Numbered from the stretch's first letter, positions 45,100 through 58,460 are shown. The stretch: 64,000 bases of DNA from Ariolimax columbianus (GCA_036924085.1 JAVGWX010000007.1:34275953-34339952), one strand, 5' to 3'. A program made the numbers and translations. The notes: generated by a model not told the origin, from the sequence alone.

Positions 45100-48068
45100 T
45101 GACCACCCAAATCTATAAAACAAAGTTGGTTACGAAAACATTGATAACAATGCAAAAGCAAAAGACCTTGGGAAATGAAAGGCCTTCGGAAATGAGAAGA
45201 ATGACACAGTGGAGTGAAAGCCGCAATGAAGCTCCGCGGCTGACTGCCCTTCTGAATACCAATAAGAAAACAAATATAGTGACATGGAATGTTAGAACAA
45301 TTTACCAGGCAGTAAAACAGCCCAGATAGCTAAAGAGATGAGGAATTACAAATTGGCTGTGCGAAACAAGATGGACACAATCAGGAAAGAAGAAACTGAC
45401 TACTGGGGAAATGATAATGTATCTGGAAACAAGGAAACTGATGCCCAACATACAGAGATAGTGGCACTGCTGCTCTTCAAAGGGCGCTCATAAAGTGGGA
45501 GGTTATTACCAACTGAATCATGAGTGCAAGCTATAGAATGAGGAACAAACACATCAATATAAACATCATTCATTGCTTTGCTCCAACTAACGAGGCTGAC
45601 GATGATAAAAAGCAAGAAATCTACAACAAGCTGGAAGAGCTCCTCGACACGCAGAAAAAGAAATATCTCTTAACTTTAATGGGAGACTTCAACGCTAAAG
45701 TGGGAGCAGACAACCTAGGTTACGAACAGATTGTGGGAAGAGAAGGACTGGGATAGATGAACGAAAATGGAGAAATATTTACAGAGCTATATGCGTTACA
45801 CAAAATGATAATTGGAGAAAGCATATTTCCACATAAATTGATCACATCTGTGTCAGTCAAGCGTTCAGGAGTACACTACAAGATGTTAGAGTAAAGCGAA
45901 GTGCAGATGTAGCATCAGACCACCACATGCTGCTGAGGATTTTGCAGCTCAAACTAAAAATAGTACCCAGTACAGAGCGCAAGAAGAACAAGATATAACG
46001 TACACTTATTGCAACATCCGGAGAAGACAGAATTTAGCTTAAAATATAACAGATACCAAGTGCTACAAGACCTGTATGAGAATGAAGAAATAGACATTAA
46101 TAGTATGTGGGACCAGGCTAAAGAGATGTGGAATAAGACATGTCAAGAAACTGCATTCAAGAGAAACCAACACAAAGAATGGATCACAACAGAGACATTA
46201 CATAAAATAGAAGAAAGGAAAAAGAAGAACCTAAGCCACCAAAGCAGAAGCACAGAGTAATTACAGTTACAGAAAAAGAGGTCAAGACATGTATAAGGAA
46301 AAATGAAAGGGAATATATTAACAAGCTGGCACAGGAGGCAGAAGAGAGGAAATATGAAAGATCTCTACTCCTTAACAAAGAAAATGGCATATATATATAT
46401 ATATATATATTTACAGACAGACAAACCAATCAAAGATAGAGAAGGCAGGATATTGACATCATAGGAAAAACAACAGAAATGATGAGTTTGAGTATTTCAA
46501 AGAAAGTCTAAACAGACCTCCATCACAAGAAGCACCAAACATCCTACAGAGGAGACCCTGAACTTGGACGGACACCCACCAAATAAGTTAGAAATCCAAA
46601 GGGCCATATCCAAACTAAAAAAAGGGAAAGCGGCAGGACCAGATGGAATAGCAGCAGAAGCCATAATGGCAGATATAGATAAGGCCACTGATACATTGCA
46701 AGAATTATTCAAGAAGATATGGGAAGAGGAGAGAGTGCCAACAGAATGGGAAGAGGAGAGAGTGCCAACAGAATGGAAAGAAGGACATCTGATTAAACTG
46801 CCTCAGAAGGGGGACCTGACAGATTGCTGCAATTATAGGGGATTACATTGCTGTTCGTGCCAGGCAAGATATTCAGCAGAATCATCTTGGACAGATTAAA
46901 AACTGAAGTAGACAAAAAAGCTCAGAGGAACAGGAGTGATTTCGCCAGGGAAGATCATGCACAGATCATATAGCTACGCTAAGCATCATAGTAGAACAGA
47001 GCATTGAATAGAAATCATCCCTACATGCACATTTTATAAATGAAAAGGCGTTTGACAATGTGGATTGAAGTACTCTATGGCAATTGTTGAGACACTATCG
47101 GATAGCAGAGAAGTATACAACCCTCATCCAGAATATGTACAAAGACACAGTTAGTAGAGTGGTACATGAAGGAGCACTAACTGACAGCTTCGGGGTGCAA
47201 ACAGGGATGAGACAGGGATGCCTGCTCTCACCTTTCCTGTTCTTGTTGGCTATAGATTGGATAATGAAGACATCAATCGAAGGCAAAAAAACTGGTATTC
47301 AGTGGACACTATTGTAACAATTGTAGGACCTGGACTAAGCAGATGATCTGGTACTTTTGTCCCACAGTCATAGTCAAATGCAAGAGAAACTTGATAAGGT
47401 GAAAGAACAACGGCCAAACTAGGACTGAATATCAACATGAAGAAAACCAAGCTCCTTAAACTTAACACTAACAGCGAAGAACCAATCATGCTGGAGGGAG
47501 AGCAGTTGGAGGAAGTGGATACCTTGACCTATTTACCCAGCACAATAAACACATCAGGAGATACAGATGCAGATATAAGCATCAGAATTGGAAAGGCATG
47601 AGGGGCATTCCTGACACTAAACAATAAATGGAGATATTAAGATTCACATCAAAATTAGAATACTCAACTCAAGTGTCAAGTCGATGTTGCTGTATGGAGA
47701 GGAGACATTGAAAACGACCAAGGTCATACAACAAAGACTCCAGTCCTTCGTTAACAGATGCCTATGAAGGATAATGGGCATAAAGTGGCAGGACATGGAG
47801 CCAACAACAGTCATTGAAGCAACAAATTAGGCGAAGAAAATGGGGCTGGACAGAACATACACTGCGGAAGGCACAGTCTAACATAGCCAGACAGGCTCTT
47901 ACATGGAATCCATAGGGGAAGAGAGAGAGAGAGAGAGAGAGAGAGAAGTAAACATTAAATAATTACACCTGGAGAGAGGCAGAAAGAGCAGCTCAGAGCC
48001 GTATACGCTGAAGAGATGTTGTCGATGGCCTATGCACCGAGAGGAGCGATGGGCTTTGATTGATTGAT
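45100..48068 (+). mobile_element. Nearly full-length degraded LINE (endonuclease to tail)
   Basis: An ordered but broken element. Start VTWNVRTIYQAVK (45280-45315, endonuclease Asn motif) is followed by NININIIHCFAPTNEADDD-like and LMGDFNAKVGADNLGYEQ (near 45685-45730). Later come SKLKKGKAAGPDGIAAEA (near 46610), GDLTDCCNYRG, TGMRQGCLLSPFLFLLAID (47200-47260) and a trace of ADDLVLLSHSHSQMQEKL (near 47340). It ends with TTVIEATN and a (GATT)n-type tail. A 27-bp tandem duplication in the RT (46730-46783) and TA and GA microsatellites (46389-46410, 47920-47946) interrupt it. Confidence 0.85.
46730..46783 (+). repeat. 27-bp tandem duplication within RT
   Basis: agagagtgccaacagaatgg recurs 27 bases downstream, giving ERVPTEWEEERVPTEW in translation. 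It is in-frame, so it duplicates nine residues. Confidence 0.9.
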
Positions 48069-48239
48069 CAAATTCAATATATTTTGGTTTGCTATGCACT
48101 GTTGTTTAGAAATAAAGGTGAATTAGTGGCTACTTTAAATGTGTTAACATAAATTGCACGACTGCAGTCTGACCATGCTGACTGGTGACATTTTTGTCTG
48201 ACGTAAGACACGCTACAATTTGACAAGCCCTAAATATAT

Positions 48240-48535
48240 ATATATATATTGATAACAAACTATTGTAACTGTGCAAGGGAAATAATAAGATGATTGTCCA
48301 TAGTGATGCAGAAATTGAATAGTATGCAAAATTAACAAATAATTAAAATTGAAGATCCTCAGAGCATGCATATTCCTGGTGGTAATGTACGGTTGCAAGA
48401 CATGAACGATCACACAAATATTAAGATAGACGATCAAGGCTTTCGAGACAAAATGCTACAGGAGAATCATCAAAATACCTTGGGTAAAGAAAATAACAAA
48501 TAAAGCCATTCTGTAAGATCTGAGTGTCGAAGACA
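48240..48535 (+). mobile_element. Small LINE C-terminal scrap
   Basis: Near 48365-48530 the plus strand shows fragments in the order of a LINE tail: a VMYGCKTWTI-like stretch, a CYRRIIKIPWVKK-like stretch and then a short NKAIL piece, across frames. It is preceded by a TA microsatellite at 48232-48250. Confidence 0.45.
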
Positions 48536-48539
48536 ACTG

Positions 48540-51455
48540 GCTTATAAACCACGTTATGTCTTGGAAACTGAGGTTTTTGCCACATCAAGCGTCATGACGT
48601 ACTGGAAAAAGCAGTTCTGGAGGGCATTGTTCCAGAAAGATGAGGCAGATGCTGATATATATATATGTTCATCACTACAGTCCTCAAATCTGACAAATTG
48701 GTCATCCTCTGTGATTTTAATGCTAGGGTCAGCACAGACCATACATCCTAGGAGGGAGCCATTGGCAGACATGGTATCGGAAAATGCAAGAGTAACGGAC
48801 TGCTCCTTCTGAAGACATGTGCCGCAAATAAACTACTCATTACAAACACAACTTTCTGACTTCCGGTTCGAAATAGAGCCACCTGGATGCACCCAACGTC
48901 CCATCACTGGCACCTCATTGACTACATTATCATCAGACGTAGGGATTGCGTCGATGCTAGGAAAACGAAGAGCATGTGTGGCGCAAAATGCTGGACCGAA
49001 CATCAACTTGTCATTGCCAAACCAAACTTCAAGATCCAGCCCAAGATGCGCCCCCAGGGGGAAAAAACCACTGAGGAGGCTAATTGTCGCTTAGCTGAAA
49101 TGCGAACACAAGAGAAGTGGCTTCCAGGAAGAGCTTGAGGGCAGACTATCTGAGCTTCGGTTTGTAAAGAACAAAATCGAACAGAACTGGACATCCTTGA
49201 GTAACATCCTCTACAATAAAGCAGTTAAACACACTGGCCCACTCACAGGCAAGCATAACCACTGGTTTGAAGAAAACGTTCTGGAAATTCAGGGCCTTCT
49301 CGATGCAAAACATGAAGTGCTTAGAGAACACCAAAGGGACACACCATCTCTATCAGCAAAAGCAGCATTCAATGCTGCTTGCAAAGCTGTCCAGTCCAGG
49401 CTTATAGAGATGCAAGACTCTTGGCACAGTAAAATAGCTGACAAAATCAAGGTGTTCGCAGAGTGCAGTGATACCAAATGGTTTTACGAGGCGCTGAAAG
49501 CTCTCTACGGCCGGTAGCCCTCTGCTAACTCTCCAGTTCGCAATGCGGATGTTGGCTCTGCTAACAGATAAGGCTCAGATCATAGACAGATGGGCGGACC
49601 ACTTCTTCAAAATACTAAACCACCTATCGTCCATAAATGAGAAGGCCATCCAGCCTATGCCGCAGGAGGAATTGAATCTGATGAATCTGATCTGGATGAA
49701 CTCATCACTGAGGAGGAATTCGACAGGGCAATCAGTGCACTATCTATAGGAAAAGCCAGCCCCATGAGCTTATGCAATACCTGCAGAAGTATTAAAGACA
49801 GCTGGCCCATCTCTCACCAGAAGGATCACTGAACTCTTCTGCAACATGTGGGCTGAAGGAGTACTTCTGCAGGATCTGAAGGAGGCCTCAATCGTTCACA
49901 GAAACAAGAGAAAAGGCAACAGGCAGGAATGTGACAATCATCGTGGAATATCGCTACTAGCACACTTACTGCTCAACCGGCTCAACAAACACCTTGAACA
50001 AAACCACCACCTCCCAGAAAGCCAATGTGGATTCAGAGCTGGAAGAGGAACAGTGGACATGATCTTTGCCGCTCGCCAATTTCAAGAGAACTGTCCGGAA
50101 CAAAACCAGGTCCTATACACCACATTTATTGATTTAGCAAAGACATTTGGTACAGTAGACAGAGGAGGGCTGCGGATGATTATGTCCAAATTTGGCTGCC
50201 CCAACAAGTTCATAACTAAGGTGAAACAGCTACATGAACACATGTGTGCTTGTGTACTGGACAGTGGAAAAACCTCTAAAACTTTTCAAGTAATAACTGG
50301 AGTAAAACAAGGATGTGTACTCGCCCTGACCATGTTCAGCATGATGTTTGTGGTCACAATGACAGACGACTTCAGATCGCTGGAGCTTGGCATACCCATA
50401 AAGTATCGCATGGATGGCAAGCTACTCAATCCCAGAGAAATGAAGGCCAAAACCAAAGTGACTGGTGACATAATCAGAGAACTTGTGTTTGCTGACGACT
50501 GTGCTCTGAACAGCAACTCAGAACTGAACATGCAGGTGGGAATGGACTGGTTCTCTGCTGCATTGAAAATTTTGGTCTGACCATAAATGCCAAGAAAACA
50601 GAGGTCATGTAGCAACCAGCACCAGGCATGCCGTACACATAACCAAAGACTACAGTGAGTGGGTAGACGCTGAATGCTGTCGATAAATTCACATATCTGG
50701 GCAGTACGTTGTAGAAATCTATCAGCCTCGATGATGAGATGGCAAGCAGAATAGCAAGGGCCAGCACAGCCTTTGGTAGAATGTGCTCAATGTAGGAACG
50801 TCGTGGTATCAGCGTCAAGACCAAACTCAAAGTCTACCCTGCCACTATCATTCCAACCCTACTCTACACCTGCGAAAGCTGGACTGTATACTCTGGACAT
50901 GCAAGGAGGTTAAACCACTTTCACACAGGTTGTCTGAGGCAAATATTCCCCATTCAATGGCAAGATCGTGTCATTGACATCAAAGTTCTCTCGAGGGCTG
51001 ACATGCTCAGCACCCATGCACTGCTAGAAAAAGAACAACTAGGGTGGGCCGGACACTATTTCGTTTGTCAGAAGAATGGCTCCCAAAGAAGCTCCTCTAC
51101 AAAGCTGAGAGAGAGATGGTGCTAGAAAGGGTGCCCAAAGAAACGTTTTAAAGACAGTCTGAGGGACTCACTGAAAAGTTGCCAGATAGATATCACCACT
51201 TAGGAATGACTTGCGCAAAACATCTGATGGGAGAAGTGCAGTCAAAGCGAAAATCACTGTGTTGTGAAAGCCCAGAGCAGACGCGAAACCTGGAAATCAC
51301 AAACAGCGGGAACACCTTCACTTTCTACAGACCTTGTGTGCCCATTTTGCAGCAGATGTTTGGCCATATGCGCACCCATACCCAACAGGGAAATCTGTGA
51401 CAAGGATGATGTCAGCGATCCTCATCGACAACAATAATAATAATGTTCGCAACTG
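48540..51455 (+). mobile_element. RTE-like LINE, endonuclease end through zinc finger
   Basis: The endonuclease C-terminal part is at 48880-49020 (HHWHLIDYIIIRRRDCVDAR, CWTEHQLVIAKPN). The linker is at 49200-49510 (HWFEENVLEIQGLLDAKH and a KWFYEALKALYG end). The RT frame at 49846-50580 has ESQCGFRAGRGTVDMIFAAR, TFIDLAKTFGTVDRGG, ITGVKQGCVLALTMFSMMF and ELVFADDCALNSNSELNM. FADD is present, but AKAFDTV is changed to AKTFGTV. The tail runs to a C-terminal finger (CPFCSRCLAICAPI-like, H lost) near 51340-51400 and an (AAT)n tract. Stops occur between the pieces. Confidence 0.85.
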
Positions 51456-52739
51456 CTGAGGATTGTCCATGCGTAGTGTGTCGACCGATATCCCTACAGA
51501 CTCCCCAGGTAGAGCCAAATACTCCACTGCCTAAGGATTATGGCAGCGAGGAGTGTGTGTTGGACCAATGTTTGTGTATGGCCTTCTTTGTCCGTTCGTG
51601 TCTGGCTCCCTGTTTCCTCGCGTTCCGCTCCTGAGACCTCTGGACTTTGTCCACCCTCAGGTCCACGTGACTCTTGCTGTAATGAGAATACAAGGTTGAG
51701 AGAGGCATCGTGTAACCTCCGGTGGAGAGGGACAGAAGGAAGGTGGCTTCAGTCCGAGCAGGAAGGCCCTTGAGTAGTGATAACCTGGGCTGGAATTCTG
51801 GTGTGCAGTTAAGCGGAACATAAACACTATCTTGGACTGATTTCCCACGTTTTAAGCCAGGCAGAGCCACAGCATGATGTGGCTATACAAACAGGATAAC
51901 CAATCGAAAGCACACAAATTCCACAGAATAAAGTCCTTGATACCACATGGTGAAGGAGTTGTGAATTATAATCCCAACAGGCCCTTGCAAACATCAGAAA
52001 ACCACACAAACACCATAGCGAGTTGAGAGAGCAGCGATTCAGGCGTATACATACATACACACACACACATACATAATGAAGGTTGATTTGGCAGGAGTAG
52101 TTTTATGTGTAGAAACATGTTAATTGAATGTGTAAGACTGACATAATTATATTCGAAGCATACAAATTAAAATCCACATCATGCACTCCAGACAGACTCA
52201 TAGGTGCCCAGTCTCTATGATCAAACTTGTCTATAAGGTTTGATAAACATGGTATTTAAATGACATGTTGTGTGGAAGTAATATTGTGGAAGAATGTTGC
52301 TTCAAGATATTTCAACCAGTTACATCTTTCAATTACACACACATTAAAGGTAATAATTCAAGGAGGTCAGCCTTTACTATGCGTTTGTTCAAAGAGCACC
52401 ACATCATGCAGAACTTTTTGGGGATTAATCTGGGAGCTGGAGTTCCCACACCAGTCCAAGATTGCTTTTAGATACTGTGCATGTCTTTGATCATTTCATG
52501 CCTATCTGTGTCAGTCATGCTTGTGAGGATTTTACCTGTAGATGTTAACATTCGCTCTGGTCTCATGGGTGGATTTGGATTGCATAATTGGCATTTGGAT
52601 GTTAAAATCACATAACACAACATTAAGTCAGATAATTTTCTAAAGTTGTACAAAAATTACTCAATGTTGTTATTTCTGATAAAAGAAAACTTACATACCA
52701 GCCAATAAAACCCTAAGTGAGAAATTCTTTGCTGTTAGA
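51456..52739. other. No gene recognised
   Basis: 51456-51860 is relatively GC-rich, with two long opposed frames but no motif I recognise. An LTR-like fragment is conceivable, but no partner repeat is visible. A CA microsatellite sits at 52055-52073. 52080-52739 is AT-rich and featureless. Confidence 0.4.
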
Positions 52740-53330
52740 TGCTGTTTATTGGAATGCTTGAGATCAAAGGTGAGGATAGCATCCATTGTTACACCTGCTC
52801 CTCTGTCAACCTGGCATATGAAGACAGAAAAAAAGTATAGCGCAAAGGAGTCTGACCAATATGTTAGATGTCTAACCTGCTGTCTGTTCTCACCTTTGGG
52901 GTACCAGACTACTATTTATGTGCTACAAAACTCATCCTTTCTTCGAAGCATAGATGTTTTGCCTTATTTGTATGAAAAACTGCATCACTCTGCATGTGCT
53001 GATTTCAGAGAGTAAGGTAAACCATGCATCTCTGGACAGAGACCTGGGTCATTCGCGGTCTGTTCTCCATTGCTTTTGTAAGTGCCCATATTTCAGCAGC
53101 ACAACACATTGCAGAGCTGAAGAAAGAAGTGTGTAGTGCCTTATCCTGGCAAATATTGATGACTGTCTGGATGGACAAGAAGCATGTGTGGTAACATCTT
53201 GTTAGTTCTGGATCTAGACTTTTTTGCATGTTGAGGAGACACCCAAGATAGCAATATTCCTATATGTCTTACACGCGCACTGACCCAAAATAACCTATCT
53301 CTTGTCTCAATGGTGTTCATTTCATATTCA
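52740..53330 (-). mobile_element. LINE 3' relic, DVNEYIYFG family
   Basis: The minus-strand frame at 53005-53229 reads KSLDPELTRCYHTCF and SSAMCCAAEIWALTKAMENR, matching the RT-tail segment at 12760-12950. Plus-strand sequence at 52840-52920 (gagtctgaccaatatgttag, ggggtaccagactac) mirrors the 3' tail at 21140-21210, which is the same family in the same orientation. Confidence 0.65.
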
Positions 53331-53379
53331 CAAGCATATGGCCATTCTAAATACATCAACCTTCTAAAAAGGAGAGACC

Positions 53380-53690
53380 AAAACACTATTTTCTGACTTC
53401 ACACTCAACACATACAACTTAAGTCATTTGAACAGAATACAACCAGAAAATATTCCAGAGTACCGGCTGTGCACACATCCCTATGAAACCGTTGAACATC
53501 ATCTTTAGGAATGTCTGCTCGCTCGCCAGTGTTAGGAAAGAGCTTCTTCCTCCAAGGCTAGACAAACAGAATACTTTTGAATGAAACTAAACAACAGTTT
53601 ACAAACACTTGCAGATACCACTATATGGTATTGGGCCAAAGGCGAGGAGCCAATATGCTGCTGGATCAATAACCAACCAACCAATCAAAC
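53380..53690 (+). mobile_element. LINE C-terminal fragment matching 61850-62080
   Basis: Shares acatacaactt(a/c)a..., ccggctgtg(c/t)acac and cacttgcagataccactata with 61850-62080 in the same order. In translation it is the Cys/His-type end of an RNase H-bearing LINE (CRLC...ETVEH). No catalytic domain. Confidence 0.7.
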
Positions 53691-54600
53691 ATATATGATG
53701 TGATTTATCCTGCCTCATAAATGTTGTTACAGTATCCAGACCAAAGTTCTCCCAAGCCTGCAATATTTCACAAGTGATGATATTTGGACAAACATCTTTG
53801 TTTTTCTTCAGATGTTTGAAAGGTTGTTCTACTTCAGATTTAAGAGGGGGTTTCCTTCTTAATCAAATAGTTCATTTATAAATTCTAAGCAGGATTTTAT
53901 ATTTTCTATTACCATTGCATCATTTTTCCCTTGTATGCATTTCCAAGATCTGTATCCTATTTGATATTTTTGTGTATCTCACTAGAGTTTTACAGATTAT
54001 GATGTTCTATAATTTTGCATTCTTTGCTGAACCAGTTCTCTTTTGCTATTTTGCATTTTTCTTAAATCATCATCATGTTTAGTCAGTCCGAGACTGGTGT
54101 TGAAGTCTTCTGATCATGTCACCTTCCTGTCCACTGTTCAAAGCAGACCTCTTCAGCTTAGTATAAGTCTGCACACCGATGTTCTTGCAAGCCTGTGTGA
54201 TGTAATTGTTTCTTGGAGTCCTCTTCCTCTTTCCCCCTGAATTTTGTCTTCTAGTATTTTCAATAATAGGCCTCCATGTCTAATGTTCTGACAAAGCCAA
54301 CCAAGACAATCTACCTTTCTGTATACTCATCCTTAGTTGTGTATGTGACCTTGTATCTTTAAGCTCTTGTTAATTTGACCTTTTTTCTGCCCAGCTCACT
54401 CTTTGCATCCTACAATTGCATCACATCTCAAAAGCTTCAAATATTTGTGCATTCCTTTGTATTTAGAGCTCATCAGGTTTCAGTGCCGTACAACTCAACA
54501 GTCCAGGTATGTGTAGTGAGTATTTGTTTCCAAAGTTCAATACTGATGTCATTTGTAGTTTGAGTTTGATCTGACAGTTTCGCCATTGATTATAATTAAT
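53691..54600 (-). mobile_element. LINE C-terminal relic
   Basis: The minus strand over 54080-54240 gives a KRKRTPRNNYITQACKNIGV-like stretch followed by SALNSGQEGDMIRRLQHQSR, a typical non-LTR tail. Upstream on that strand (54380-54560) is a remnant parallel to 28990-29130. No catalytic motifs survive. Confidence 0.5.
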
Positions 54601-55289
54601 ACCGGCATTTGTGGTGTAAATAGTAGCGAAATAACAAAGACAGTGTATAGCTAGTTCCTCGCAAGTCATCGATTAGCTAGTTTTCACAGATTATCATCAT
54701 CATCGTGATCGGGTTGCAAAACAGACTTACTAGGACGACACAGCGTCTAGGTTCAGTGTTATCTATACAGCGACAAGGAGTCAATTTTCTCCAATTTTTT
54801 TCTCTAATGGTGGTAGTTAATACCAACATTTTGTGGTGTAGGAAGTAACAGTATAACAGATCCAGTGTGTACCAAGTGAGCATGCAGGAAGATTTTACGA
54901 ATCGTCATCAATTGTGTTGTGTTTTCGCTACATAGCTGAATGTGAATTTGAAGACATGATAGGTCGGATTTCACTGTTAACTGTACAATAACGTGACACC
55001 GCAATTAAAATGGCGGAGACAACCGACCACAAACTGAGTAGAGGAGACTCGTTAGCCCCGCAGGCAATTCTTCTAGAAGAAGGAAAACTCTGATGACAAA
55101 CCACACATAAGAGTCATCGCGGGAGCTACAGAGATCGTGCTCTGGCGTCGAAGTCTCCAGCAAATGCAGAAGGAGAGGAAGGGGAGACAAGAGGAGAGAG
55201 AAAGAAAATAGTTGTAAAGAGAAAATGTCAGACACTTAGGTTAAAAAAAATGTACATATAGGCTACTGCCTGGAATTTCCCCAGCGCGA
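54601..55289. other. No gene confirmed; contains an ATGGCGGAG start-like site
   Basis: ATG at 55010 in a strong context (aattaaaATGGCGGAG) opens 27 codons ending at 55093. An overlapping frame continues to 55208 with DDKPHIRVIAGATEIV and a charged Arg/Glu-rich end. I do not recognise a family. A first exon or an old transposon exon is possible. Confidence 0.2.
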
Positions 55290-55860
55290 TCCAACGCGAA
55301 ATCATTCTCCAAAACTTGGTTTGCGATGAAGGTGCAGTACAGTTTCAAATAATTGAAATACAACATAATATGGCTTTTCTGGACAAACACAAGGTTACAC
55401 CACAAACAGAGTTCTGGATGACATATGTTTCTTCTGATGAGTTTCCACACTTATCAAAATGTTGTAAAAAGGTATTGACCATGTTTGGAAGCACTTATGT
55501 ATGTCAGGCTGGATTTTCTGCAATGTCCAACATCATGTCTAAACATCAAAACTATGACTCCCGAACATTTAGAAAATCTAAAGAGGGCAGCTGTTACAGA
55601 CTTACCACCCTGAAACTAAAATAACTGCAAGTGCAATTCAAAGATCTCACTAAAAATGACATTGAACTTTTATTTTGTGCATTGAACTTTCATAAGTTAT
55701 ACATACATGCATTGTTTATTATTATTACACATAAATCTTAATAAAGTTAATAACTCTGATGTATTTTGTTGCTTTAGAGCTTTCTGGTGTGGCCCTTGGT
55801 TTGAAAATTTTTGCGTGTGGTCCAAGGTGTGGAATAGATTGGACAGCACTGCTCTACATT
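55290..55860 (+). mobile_element. hAT transposase C-terminal fragment
   Basis: The 102-codon frame ending at 55624 contains FWMTYVSSDEFPHLSKCCKK followed by VLTMFGSTYVCQAGFSAMSN, the hAT dimerisation domain as seen in ZBED/GTF2IRD2-like transposases. An SKHQNYDSRTF stretch follows. The catalytic core is absent. The downstream tgtggcccttggtttg...ggacagcactgctct sequence is likely the element's 3' end. A single-exon relic, not a host gene. Confidence 0.75.
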
Positions 55861-56779
55861 ATTAAAGTTCTCTAAAGCATCAAATATGTTTTTCTCTGCG
55901 CAACGACTCTCTTATGCTATTATCAGATTTTAATTAAGCAAGATAATGTTGTGTGGTATTCTTTAGTCTTGATCTAATTTCACCTAAATCGGGGATATGA
56001 TCGCCATCACAGTCAACATGAGACAGAGTTTTTACAACGATGAGTGCATTTCTATGTCGCTTGACCATTAGTATATAAATCTACCATATGTTTCACATGA
56101 CCATTTATTATGTTCATAATTTTCTAGAATATTGTTGAAACCAACAGTTTCTATGACTTTTCAATGAAAATATTCTATGAATATAGTCTCTTTTATTTCT
56201 CTGCCCCATAGATCTTCTATTCTCTTCACTCAAACTTTAGAATTGAGATCACTATGTGCAATTGACACCTCATGAAATTTACAATATTTTTTGACATGGT
56301 GAAGTTGTTCATAAACTGAAGTATTAATATCAGAGTAAACATTTCTTGTTAATGTAAATATATCCTTAGATTGCGGAGTATTATTATGAGATTAAATAAT
56401 GCCAGAATACACTTTTCCAGCTACAAAACAGCTACCTGTTTTGGGTAAACTGTTATAGTGAGTATTACAATACAAGGAAATTACACCAATTTGAGAAAAA
56501 AAATAAGTAAAAATTCTGTAAACAGTACAATAATTTTTAACATATAGGAAAATGTATGACTAAGAAATTAAGAAGTCTTCTAATCAGGAATACTGAATCC
56601 CACTAGGGTAGAAACTCTCCAACACATGACATTGCACACCTCAACTACAGAGTGTGGAGTAGCCATCTAATTTGAATGATAGCTCTTTAGTAGTAGTAGT
56701 GCCTTTCAGTCATGACTGTCTATAGGACGATGAGACTTTTGGAGTGGTAACTCTCTACTTAGCTTTTTTGTTTTCTTTC
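55861..56779. other. No gene recognised
   Basis: AT-rich spacer with no motif on either strand. Confidence 0.45.
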
Positions 56780-57260
56780 TCCATGCGCATTGTTTCATTT
56801 CTCCTTATTGCAAGAGCTTATTTTACCAAACATTTTTCAGGGTACATCTTCACTTGGGTTGGTCTGCAACTTCTTCTTCCCAGGATGTAAAACTCGTGTC
56901 CAGGGCCTGCATATCATGCTAGCTCACATCATACATCATATTTGGTCTTCAGCTGTGGTCAGCCGCCTGTTGTCTTGCCAACTGCTCATAGAGGATATGT
57001 TTGGTTTGAAATGTAAGTAATTTCCATGCGTTGAACAGAATACATGCATTGTAAACCATGACCTTGGTTTTAATTCTGAGTTTCATGTTTTCCCAAACAT
57101 GTACTGAGGCGAGCATATGTAGCAGTACCTTTGCCAATGGGACTGTCTATTTCTAGGTATTAGAGAGAGCTTGTCATTGATGAGGCACCCCAAATATGTG
57201 AATTAGTGTACAGCTGCTAGTTCATAATTATCAAAGTTTCTGTCCCAGTTCTATAACTAA
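56780..57260 (-). mobile_element. RTE-like LINE C-terminal relic
   Basis: The minus strand shows an AVH.FTYLGCLINDKLSLI-like stretch near 57170-57230. This is followed by VHVWENMKLRIKTKVMVYNA at 57040-57110. It corresponds to the post-RT region of the element at 41540-43515 (SLDQEINIRIGKAATSMSRL). Broken by stops. Confidence 0.7.
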
Positions 57261-57639
57261 TATATGATTCAGGAACAAAAGAGTAAATAATCCCTTTTCC
57301 TGGGGATAAGAAGAAGAACAGGAATATTAAATGACGTTTTGCTTACCTCAAAGCTGATATTGAAATCTGCCATATTCTCAGATAAAGAAACAATTCGTGA
57401 CTTGCCAATAATTCTACTATGATGAAACAGACTGAGACGATTTCCGGGTCTGCAGAAACAAATATTTAGACAATATTGTCATCAAGTTATCTATCAGCTG
57501 AGCACAAAATAATCTGTTAATTATGAAACACCATCTGTTATTTCAATGCTTTGATCAGCTTCTCGGTTTGAGAAATTCTACCAATTAACATTCCTGTGGC
57601 AGAATGATAACTACCACAACACACTTTGTGTGTACTATA
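57261..57639. other. No gene recognised
   Basis: AT-rich sequence with no motif. Confidence 0.4.
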
Positions 57640-58460
57640 TGCAAGGGAAAGTCAGTCAAAAGGTCACAAATGGCAATTTAAAAAATAATAAACTGAGATA
57701 GAACTTGAAAACTATTTATTACTGCATTTACATTGTCCCTTATTTCTCAACATAACTTCTGCTAACAATTATACACTTATCCCCATCAGTTTATCAGTGT
57801 ACCAAATCCTGCAACATATTAGTCTCTGGTCTGCTGTCTCAGCCGCATTTGCATTTCACGTTAAACCGCTTTGTCATTTGTGAAACATCCCGCCAAGGTT
57901 GGTTTTTAGTGCATCAAACTGGTGGAAATCACTTGGGACAAAGTTGGGGCTGTAAAGTGATGTTCAAGTTGCCCCATAGTTTGTCAATTTTCTCCAGGGT
58001 TAATTGAGCCATATGTGGTCTGGCATTGTTTTGTCAGCAGGCCTGGAAATGCCTTTGAACTGCATCCCGTAGCTAAAACAGAACTTCACAATATGATACC
58101 TCATTCATATTGTAACCTTTCTTTGGTTAATACCACTCTGCGAGAATTCCAAAAACACTGTAAGCATAACCTTCTCTGCTGAAGAAACTTTGAATTTCTT
58201 GGCAGATGGATGTTTCGTTTTCATTGAAAAATGCTTCGATTGAACTTAGTGGTAATGCATCCATGCTTTGGCCCTAGTAACAATCCTTAAGCATGTCTTC
58301 CCCTTCATCTATATAAAAACAGAGATGCTGCAAGGACAGACCCATTCTATTAATTTTGTGTTTGTCAAGCACAACTTTCCCTATTGGAGTCGTCCATTGT
58401 TACTCGTCTTTCAGCTTGAATCATCTTCCGCACCTACAGCATAAATGCTTCTGTTGCAAT
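57640..58460 (-). mobile_element. Mariner-like transposase relic
   Basis: Minus-strand translation shows VTRAKAWMHYH near 58280, a decayed version of the GDETWVHHY motif that holds the second catalytic Asp. Next come KTKHPSAKKFKVSSAEKVML and TVFLEFSQSGI near 58140-58230, then YSPNFVPSDFHQFDALKTNL near 57880-57950, the SPDLAPSDFHLF motif with the last catalytic Asp. The order is that of SETMAR-type mariner transposases. The catalytic Asp of the first motif is replaced and frameshifts occur. It is inactive. Confidence 0.8.
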
